A stretch of 64,000 nt of DNA from Micrococcaceae bacterium. GTDB lineage: Bacteria > Actinomycetota > Actinomycetes > Actinomycetales > Micrococcaceae. The stretch's first letter is position 1, and each line of letters opens with the position of its first letter. A program made the translations under genes and the position numbers. This document shows positions 57,930 through 64,000 of this stretch, piece by piece. The notes under the pieces were generated by a model that ran no database searches, had not been told where the DNA came from, and saw only the letters and a program-made list of their open reading frames with translations. The stretch lies in NCBI GenBank assembly GCA_013393415.1, contig JABXHI010000061.1, forward strand, positions 1-64,000, in the 5' to 3' direction.

Positions 57930-59168
57930 ATGGGTACTGTTACAACTGTGGAAAGTCTAGTTTCTGTGGCCGTACTCTTTGGTTTGGCCGGTGTGATTGT
58001 GACGGTGGGTGCGATGGTCGCCTTCCGGATCTCGTCACGTTCAAAAATTGAGCGGCTGGCAGACCACGAGCAGTCCATCCCGGATGGGGCGCTGGATGTA
58101 CTCGCGGTTGTAGGGCAAGCCTATGTCATTGTCGACGCGGTGGACACGGTGGTGCGTGCGAACCCATCGGCCTATGCCTTCGGCCTAGTCCGTGGCAACC
58201 AGCTGGGTCATAAACAACTGGGGGAGCTCACGTCCCGGGTCCGTACGGCGGGCCAACTGTACGATTTTCGCTTCGAAATACCTGCTGTCACAGCCGCCGA
58301 AGGTCACTGGCTCGTGCATTTGCGCGCAGCTTCTATCGGGGATCAATACATTGTGATCATGGCCGAGGACCGCTCCCAGCAACATCGAACCGAAGCGATT
58401 CGTCATGACTTCGTTGCCAATGTGTCCCACGAACTGAAAACCCCGGTGGGCGCGATGAGCCTGTTGGCGGAGGCAATTGAAGATGCTGCTGACGATCCGG
58501 AGGCTGTGAGACACTTTGCGAATCGTCTCTCGATAGAGTCGGTCCGCCTCAGCGCGCTGGTACAAGATGTGATTTCCCTGTCGAGACTCCAAGGTCGGGA
58601 TATTGTCGAAACTGCCGAACCCCTTGAGATTACACGGCTGGTTTCGGAGGCCATCGATCGTGTTCGTACGGAAGCCTCGGCTCGCGACATCTCGATCCAC
58701 AACCGGCAACCCGAAGCGCTCTCGGTCTTCGGCGATTATGACCAGCTCATGACAGCCATCCGGAATCTCATCGATAACGCGGTGACGTATTCACCCGATG
58801 GCTCTACGGTGTGGGTTGAGGTCACCAAGCATGAAGACGTCGTGCACATATCGGTGAGTGACCAGGGCACCGGCATCGCTGAAGAGGATCGCGAGCGAAT
58901 TTTCGAGCGATTCTATCGCGTGGATTCGGCCCGCTCGCGAGCAACCGGTGGTACCGGGCTGGGCTTGAGCATCGTCAAACACACCATCTCGAATCACGGT
59001 GGTGAAATCATGGTGGAATCGGCCCTTGACGAGGGATCGACATTTATTATCCGTCTTCCGGAACTAGATCCAGAAGCACACGAGGCCGCCACCGAAGGAA
59101 CTGAACCGGATATGAACACCGTGGATACTGATTCACATACCCCTGCTGAAGGAAAAGGAAAATACTGA
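57930..59168 (+). CDS. senX3: Phosphate-sensing histidine kinase SenX3
   Basis: 412 residues. One N-terminal membrane helix (about 9-31), a PAS-like domain (60-140), DHp box DFVANVSHELKTPVGAMSLL with His near residue 167, ATPase boxes NLIDNAVTYSPDG, VSDQGTGIAEEDRERIFERF and GGTGLGLSIVKHTISNHGGE. The acidic C-terminal tail is 30 residues. Phosphorylates RegX3 under phosphate limitation. TGATG overlap with regX3. Confidence 0.92.
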   Translation: MGTVTTVESLVSVAVLFGLAGVIVTVGAMVAFRISSRSKIERLADHEQSIPDGALDVLAVVGQAYVIVDAVDTVVRANPSAYAFGLVRGNQLGHKQLGELTSRVRTAGQLYDFRFEIPAVTAAEGHWLVHLRAASIGDQYIVIMAEDRSQQHRTEAIRHDFVANVSHELKTPVGAMSLLAEAIEDAADDPEAVRHFANRLSIESVRLSALVQDVISLSRLQGRDIVETAEPLEITRLVSEAIDRVRTEASARDISIHNRQPEALSVFGDYDQLMTAIRNLIDNAVTYSPDGSTVWVEVTKHEDVVHISVSDQGTGIAEEDRERIFERFYRVDSARSRATGGTGLGLSIVKHTISNHGGEIMVESALDEGSTFIIRLPELDPEAHEAATEGTEPDMNTVDTDSHTPAEGKGKY

Positions 59169-59848
59169 TGACTCGGATTCTCGTCGTTGAAGACGAACCT
59201 TCAATCTCGGACCCCCTGTCGTACTTGTTGCAACGGGAAGGATATGAGGTGACCGTCGTCGCCGACGGCGTGGAAGCGGTAGAAGAATTCGATCGCAATG
59301 GCTCCGATCTGGTGCTATTGGATTTGATGTTGCCTGGACAACCCGGGACCGATGTGATCCGTCAAATTCGGCAGGATTCACAAGTACCGGTCATCATGCT
59401 CACCGCCAAGGACGGCGAGGTCGACAAGGTGGTCGGGCTCGAACTCGGTGCAGATGATTATGTGACCAAACCGTATTCGGCCCGTGAATTGATCGCTCGT
59501 ATTCGCGCCGTGATGCGTCGCAATGCTGATGCCGATGAGCTCATCCCAGACACCGTCTCAGCAGGCCCGGTGCGTATGGATGTAGAACGACACGTGGTGG
59601 CCGTTGGTGGCGCCGACATCACGATGCCGCTCAAAGAATTCGACCTGTTAGAGATGCTGCTGCGCAATGCCGGGCGCGTGATGACCCGCGGGCAGCTGAT
59701 CGACCGCGTTTGGGGACCGGGTTATGTAGGGGATACCAAGACGCTGGATGTCCACATCAAGCGGTTGCGTTCCAAGATTGAACCAGACCCATCGTCACCG
59801 CGGTACCTCATGACCGTGCGTGGGCTCGGATACAAATTCGAAGCATAA
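59168..59848 (+). CDS. regX3: Phosphate response regulator RegX3
   Basis: 226 residues. Receiver domain: LVVEDEPSISDPL, phospho-Asp in LVLLDLMLPGQPGTDV, Lys in DDYVTKPYSARELIAR; OmpR-type winged helix ending YVGDTKTLDVHIKRLRSKIE and VRGLGYKFEA. Controls the phosphate-starvation genes. A 17-bp hairpin follows. Confidence 0.94.
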   Translation: MTRILVVEDEPSISDPLSYLLQREGYEVTVVADGVEAVEEFDRNGSDLVLLDLMLPGQPGTDVIRQIRQDSQVPVIMLTAKDGEVDKVVGLELGADDYVTKPYSARELIARIRAVMRRNADADELIPDTVSAGPVRMDVERHVVAVGGADITMPLKEFDLLEMLLRNAGRVMTRGQLIDRVWGPGYVGDTKTLDVHIKRLRSKIEPDPSSPRYLMTVRGLGYKFEA

Positions 59849-59862
59849 ACACCACCCATAAA

Positions 59863-59900
59863 ACAGTGCTGGCCGGTCCAAATGGACCGGCCAGCACTGT
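59863..59900. terminator. Bidirectional terminator between regX3 and lipoprotein gene
   Basis: Perfect 17-bp arms (59863-59879 and 59884-59900; core CTGGCCGGTCC/GGACCGGCCAG), 4-base loop, TTTC on the plus side and TTTATGG on the minus side. Confidence 0.85.
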
Positions 59901-59917
59901 TTCGTAAGGTCTATGCC

Positions 59918-60472
59918 TTATTCCTCGTCGTGGTGCTGACCTTGAAATTCGTACAGGTGCTCGATCTGTTCTTCAACATCAACGTCACCGGGGTAGAGCT
60001 CACGGTACTCTTCGAGCGTTGGTGGCAGGACCGATACGTTGAACTCGCTTTCGTTGCCGAAGGCTGAGGCGACGCCCTCTGCTAGCAAGCCTGGTTCGGT
60101 GCCGACCGAATCCACGATGACTTCTTCATCATCAAGCTTGAGGATCTCTCCGGCATCAAGTGAGAAGGACAACGTTTGGTTATTGATCTCCAAGTCAACC
60201 GTCTGGTTGCTATCTGAACGGTTGTCAATGCTGCCCATCAGACGGCCGGGCTCGTCGGCGGAGTTCGTGATGACACCAATGTTCACCAGCCGAACGTGAT
60301 CAGAATTGGCGTCAGCAGCTTCGTCTGCGGCAACAGTGGTTTGGGTGCCGTCGGACGGCGCATACTCAAACGTCGTTGCCTGCGGGTTGACGACAGAACA
60401 ACCCGTGGTGCCCAAGATGGCAGCCACCGCCAGGCCGGCAAATACGTTCCGGCGAGTGTTGTTGACCTTCAC
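59918..60472 (-). CDS. Predicted lipoprotein of unknown function
   Basis: 184 residues from a GTG at 60472 (GAGGAG 7 bases upstream). Basic N-terminus, hydrophobic core, lipobox GTTGC. The mature domain (VRLVNIGVITNSADEPGRLM; TLSFSLDAGEILKLDDEEVI) is a beta-sandwich-like region as in actinobacterial lipoproteins near regX3-cysS. Function unknown. Ends against the bidirectional terminator. Confidence 0.75.
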   Translation of the reverse strand: MKVNNTRRNVFAGLAVAAILGTTGCSVVNPQATTFEYAPSDGTQTTVAADEAADANSDHVRLVNIGVITNSADEPGRLMGSIDNRSDSNQTVDLEINNQTLSFSLDAGEILKLDDEEVIVDSVGTEPGLLAEGVASAFGNESEFNVSVLPPTLEEYRELYPGDVDVEEQIEHLYEFQGQHHDEE

Positions 60473-60702
60473 GATGGTTCTCCTCGTAAGAATAAGGTGC
60501 GCTAGAGGTGATGTTGTACCGTGCACCGGGCGCACAAGCGCCGATGATGCAAGTAGCTTTCTTCACGAGGTTATCGCATATGCCTAAATGGAAGCTACTT
60601 TACGACAACATATCTCGCAGATGAGCCACCCGAATAGCGTGCAACGCTACCGACATACTCGATGCGTATCTGAGAAATTACCCCGGAACAATCACACTGA
60701 GC

Positions 60703-60708
60703 TAAAAT
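60703..60708 (+). promoter_or_regulatory. Possible -10 box of cysS
   Basis: TAAAAT, 8 bases before the GTG start of cysS, would place transcription start at or near the start codon (leaderless). No good -35 box is seen. Confidence 0.45.
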
Positions 60709-60716
60709 CGTGCAGC

Positions 60717-62165
60717 GTGGGACAACGATTTTATGATACCGCCACCGGGGCCATCCGGGACTTCACACCGATCCATGCCGGAGAGGTCTCGGTATATTAC
60801 TGTGGCGCAACCGTGCAAGGCAGGCCGCACGTCGGTCACATCCGCTCTGCCGTGGTCTTCGACATCCTGGTCCGTTGGCTAGAATATGCCGGCAATAAGG
60901 TCACGTTGGTGCGCAACGTCACCGATATCGACGACAAGATTTTGTCCAGATCTGAGGAATCCTATACGACGGATTTCGTCGCGACCGATAATTATCCGGC
61001 ACGAGAACCGTGGTGGGCGCTTGCTTACCGCTTCGAAAATGCATTCGCGTCGGCTTATGCCGCACTCGGTGTGCGCCGACCGAGCTACGAGCCACGTGCC
61101 ACGGGTCATATTCCCGAAATGATCACACTGATTCAACGCCTCATTGATGCCGGTCACGCGTACCCGGCACTCGATGATTCAGCCGATGTGTACTTCGACG
61201 TGAAATCGTGGCCCGACTACGGTGCCCTGACCCATCAATCCGTCGAAATGATGCAGGATGCCGACGATGCCCCACCCCGAGGCAAAAAAGATCCACGCGA
61301 CTTTGCGCTGTGGAAATCCGCACTAGAGGCCGATCCTCACGGGGCAGCTTGGGATTCTCCATGGGGAGTGGGACGCCCGGGGTGGCACATTGAATGCTCG
61401 GCCATGGCGACAAAATATTTGGGCACCCACTTCGATATCCACGGTGGAGGACTCGATCTGCGGTTCCCACACCACGAGAACGAGCTGGCACAATCCAGTG
61501 CAGCAGGCGATGAGTTTGCCAATTTCTGGATGCATAACGGGTTGGTCACCGCCGAAGGTGAAAAAATGTCCAAATCCGTGGGCAACACTGTGTCACCAGA
61601 ACAAATGCTGACGATGGCCCGACCAGGGGCGGTGCGCTACTTTTTGGGACAAGCGCACTACCGTTCCCAACTGGACTATCATCCGTCAGCATTATCGGAA
61701 GCGCAGACGGCACTGGAACGCATTGAAACATTCCAGAGCCGTGCGGCCGAAACACTCGCCGTAACCGCCGGGAAAGGCAATGTGCCCAATGCCTTTACTG
61801 AAGCCATGGAAGATGATCTCAACGTGCCCGAAGCGCTGGCGGTTTTACACGCCACCGTCCGTGCGGGCAATGCCGCACTCGACGCCGGTCAGCATGAGAC
61901 CGTCCACGAGTATATGGAGCAGGTCAACACCATGGTTGCTGTGCTTGGGCTGGATTCAGCGCAAGAAGCGAAGGATGATGCAAATTCTGCAACCTACCGG
62001 GCGCTGGATGAACTCGTGCAAGCACAAATCACCGCGCGTGCACAGGCGCGCCATGCGAAAGACTGGGCCACCGCTGATGCTATTCGAGATCAGCTCGCTG
62101 CAGCAGGCATCGTAGTCAAAGACGCTGCCGATGGTGCAACCTGGTCGGTAACAAACCAAACCTAA
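60717..62165 (+). CDS. cysS: Cysteinyl-tRNA synthetase
   Basis: 482 residues from a GTG at 60717, chosen because family members start VGQRFYDTATG-like. Class I motifs: YYCGATVQGRPHVGHIRSA (HIGH-type plus zinc Cys), GRPGWHIECSAMATKYLG, HENELAQSSAA and GEKMSKSVGNTVSP (KMSKS). The upstream frame is open further but without family similarity. rlmB follows after 28 bases. Confidence 0.93.
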   Translation: MGQRFYDTATGAIRDFTPIHAGEVSVYYCGATVQGRPHVGHIRSAVVFDILVRWLEYAGNKVTLVRNVTDIDDKILSRSEESYTTDFVATDNYPAREPWWALAYRFENAFASAYAALGVRRPSYEPRATGHIPEMITLIQRLIDAGHAYPALDDSADVYFDVKSWPDYGALTHQSVEMMQDADDAPPRGKKDPRDFALWKSALEADPHGAAWDSPWGVGRPGWHIECSAMATKYLGTHFDIHGGGLDLRFPHHENELAQSSAAGDEFANFWMHNGLVTAEGEKMSKSVGNTVSPEQMLTMARPGAVRYFLGQAHYRSQLDYHPSALSEAQTALERIETFQSRAAETLAVTAGKGNVPNAFTEAMEDDLNVPEALAVLHATVRAGNAALDAGQHETVHEYMEQVNTMVAVLGLDSAQEAKDDANSATYRALDELVQAQITARAQARHAKDWATADAIRDQLAAAGIVVKDAADGATWSVTNQT

Positions 62166-62193
62166 AACTTTTCCAATCAGAAAGGACGAGCAA

Positions 62194-63126
62194 ATGAGTT
62201 CTCGTCGCAGTGGATCCCCAAAGAAAAAGGGCCCAACCAAAGGCTCCGGCGGCCAAGGCCGCCGGAAGCTGGCCGGACGTGGCCCAACCCCGAAAGCCTC
62301 GGACCGTACCTGGCATAAAGGGTATCGGCCACCCGCCACACGGCAGAAAAAGTCGGCCCCAACCGGCGACGCTGTGGCAGGCCGAAATCCCGTTGTGGAA
62401 GCACTCGAAGCGGAAATCCCTGCCTCGACGTTGTATGTGTCCATCGGCGTTGAAATGGACGATAGGATTCGGAACTCGGTTCGACTGGCTGCAAACCGCG
62501 GTATCCCCGTCTTGGAAGCAACCGAAGCCCAGTTGGCCAGGGTCACCGATAATGCTCGGCACCAGGGCATAGCACTCCAAGTGCCACCGTATGAATACGA
62601 AAACGGAATCGAGCTGGTCACCGGACTGATGTCGGACTGGAATAACGGCTACCGCCGGACACCACCGCTCGTGATCGCATTGGACTCCATTACCGATCCG
62701 CACAACCTCGGCGCCATTCTGCGCTCGGCTTCCGCATTCCAGGCCGATGGCGTCATCATCCCGTCCCGACGCGCCGTCGGCGTGAACTCCACCGTGTGGA
62801 AGACCTCGGCCGGTGCGGCAGCTCGTGTTCCCGTGGGTCAAGTGACCAATCTGAATCAAGCCCTTGATGAATATAAGAACGCCGGACTGTTTACCATCGG
62901 GCTTGACGGAGACGGAGAGCAATCCGTCACCGATCTTCCGTTAGCAACCGATCCGTTGTGTGTGGTCGTGGGGTCGGAAGGCAGCGGTTTGTCTCGCCTC
63001 GTCTCAGAAAAAGTCGACCAAATTGTGTCGATTCCCATCTCATCCGAACTCGAGTCCCTCAACGCTTCGTTGGCGGCTGGCATCACACTTTACGAAATTG
63101 CCCGACTTCGGCATAAGATTGTGTGA
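62194..63126 (+). CDS. rlmB: 23S rRNA 2'-O-methyltransferase (SpoU/RlmB family)
   Basis: 310 residues. Basic Lys/Gly-rich N-terminal extension (1-55), substrate-binding domain (GDAVAGRNPVVEALEAEIPA), then SpoU knot motifs SITDPHNLGAILRSASAF, VVGSEGSGLSRLVSEKV and ESLNASLAAGITLYEIARL. AAAGGA precedes the ATG. Commonly follows cysS in Actinobacteria. Confidence 0.93.
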   Translation: MSSRRSGSPKKKGPTKGSGGQGRRKLAGRGPTPKASDRTWHKGYRPPATRQKKSAPTGDAVAGRNPVVEALEAEIPASTLYVSIGVEMDDRIRNSVRLAANRGIPVLEATEAQLARVTDNARHQGIALQVPPYEYENGIELVTGLMSDWNNGYRRTPPLVIALDSITDPHNLGAILRSASAFQADGVIIPSRRAVGVNSTVWKTSAGAAARVPVGQVTNLNQALDEYKNAGLFTIGLDGDGEQSVTDLPLATDPLCVVVGSEGSGLSRLVSEKVDQIVSIPISSELESLNASLAAGITLYEIARLRHKIV

Positions 63127-63191
63127 GCCTGCGAGATTGTTGCGTAGGACACAAGGCACATCACTCACATAAGTCGAGAGTTGGAGTAAAA

Positions 63192-64000
63192 ATGAAAAGG
63201 AACACCCTGCTGAAAACAACGGCGACCGCTGCAGCTGCTGGTCTGTTGTTGACCGCTTGCGGCTCTGATGACAACGGGGGCGAGGGCAACGGCGACGGCG
63301 AATACACCGTGGGCTTGGCCCAATATGTCTCACACGCCTCGTTGGACGCAAGCGCAGAGGGCATGCAAGATGTTTTCGATGAGGCCGATGCCGACATCGA
63401 AGTCGAAGCGCAAAATGCTCAGGCCGATCAAGCAACTATGAACAACATCATTGGTAGCTTCGCTCAGGACGACAACTTGGATGCGGTTGCTGCGATCGCT
63501 ACCCCGGTCGCCATCGCCGCAGCTACCTCCATCCCCGAGACGCCCATAATCTTTGCGGCGGTCACCGATCCCGTCGATGCCGGGCTGGTACCTGACTGGG
63601 ACACACCCGGCGAGAATATCACCGGTGTGTCAGATATGAACCCAGTAGAGGAACAGCTTCAGCTCATCCTCGATGTCGTTGGTGATGTCGAAGTGATTGG
63701 TGTTCCATACTCGTCAGCAGAATCCAACTCGGTGGTTCAGGTTGAGGCAGCCAATGAAGCAGCCGAATCACTGGGCGTTGAAATTCAAAAAGTCGCGGTG
63801 ACCAACACATCGGAAGTAGCTCAGGGTGTCGAATCGTTCTCTAATATCGACGCGATCTACGTGCCGACTGATAATACCGTGGTGTCGGGTCTGGAAACCG
63901 TCATTTCCTACGGTATCGACAACCAGATTCCTGTCTTTGCTGCTGAATCCGATTCCGTAGTACGCGGCACCATTGGCACCTACGGGATTAACTACTACGA
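63192..64000 (+). CDS. ABC transporter substrate-binding lipoprotein, cut by window edge
   Basis: At least 269 residues. Signal MKRNTLLKTTATAAAAGLLL with lipobox LTACG; GGAG 7 bases before ATG. A Gly/Asp/Glu-rich linker is followed by YTVGLAQYVSHASLDASAEG and NNIIGSFAQDDNLDAVAAIA, then PIIFAAVTDPVDAGLV, the pattern of ABC_sub_bind (TrpX-like) proteins that bind aromatic amino acids or similar ligands. Permease and ATPase genes should follow to the right. Confidence 0.85.
   Translation, partial: MKRNTLLKTTATAAAAGLLLTACGSDDNGGEGNGDGEYTVGLAQYVSHASLDASAEGMQDVFDEADADIEVEAQNAQADQATMNNIIGSFAQDDNLDAVAAIATPVAIAAATSIPETPIIFAAVTDPVDAGLVPDWDTPGENITGVSDMNPVEEQLQLILDVVGDVEVIGVPYSSAESNSVVQVEAANEAAESLGVEIQKVAVTNTSEVAQGVESFSNIDAIYVPTDNTVVSGLETVISYGIDNQIPVFAAESDSVVRGTIGTYGINYY

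Overview
The window is one end of an integrated temperate siphophage (about 1-28.9 kb) followed by ordinary chromosome (28.9-64 kb) of a high-GC Gram-positive bacterium. The chromosomal genes (senX3-regX3-phoU, a DUF2516 protein next to 2,3-BPG-dependent phosphoglycerate mutase, fused PcaL, IclR-type PcaR, possible leaderless starts) point to Actinobacteria, most likely Micrococcales/Micrococcaceae-like. I cannot name the genus from the sequence alone.

Prophage. Transcription is almost entirely leftward. From right to left: a tyrosine integrase beside tRNA-Ser(GCU), whose 3' end faces the phage; a short rightward lysogeny operon (XRE repressor, DUF3800 protein, ImmA/IrrE-like metallopeptidase); a divergent operator region; a leftward XRE gene with two in-frame starts; a Rha-type protein and a small HTH protein; a chain of very small, mostly ATGA/GTGA-coupled genes; a recombination module (SbcC/RecF-like ATPase, YqaJ exonuclease, an unknown 179-aa protein, SSB, NrdH-type redoxin, RusA resolvase); many small Cys-rich proteins; a winged-helix protein beside a DnaA box and a repeated 9-mer (probable phage origin); an HNH protein; a non-coding stretch with four phased repeats (probable cos/terminase-binding region); a P-loop kinase, TerS, TerL, a portal-MuF fusion, endonuclease VII, a U35-type protease, the HK97-fold capsid protein, connector and tail genes, the tail chaperones, and a tape-measure start that stops after 46 codons. 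A two-gene membrane protein/lipoprotein module lies on the opposite strand between the chaperones and the tape measure. Lysis genes and the left attachment site are not in the window.

The most unusual prophage feature is that two probable inserted genes (endonuclease VII and the P-loop kinase) end in the same short C-terminal peptide as the non-homologous structural or packaging gene upstream of them, with the codons changed but the residues kept. In both cases the repeated tail lies over the next gene's ribosome-binding site, suggesting a way to enter a tightly coupled operon without breaking it.

Chromosome. A propionyl-CoA synthetase-like gene is followed by a complete 4-hydroxybenzoate/protocatechuate (beta-ketoadipate) cluster read leftward: an IclR regulator, pobA, pcaH, pcaG, a terminator-like hairpin, pcaB, pcaL, a tandem operator, pcaF, pcaI, pcaJ, pcaR. 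A sodium:solute symporter with its tiny partner protein and a 3'-truncated MFS gene flank it. Then come tRNA-Ser(UGA), a quinone oxidoreductase, a conserved unknown protein, a TVP38-type membrane protein, a TetR regulator with a DHA2 efflux pump, tRNA-Thr(CGU), a secreted S33-type hydrolase, tmk-holB, gpmA, a pabB fusion with a probably dead amidotransferase domain, pabC, phoU, senX3-regX3, a lipoprotein, cysS, rlmB, and the start of an ABC substrate-binding lipoprotein cut by the right edge.
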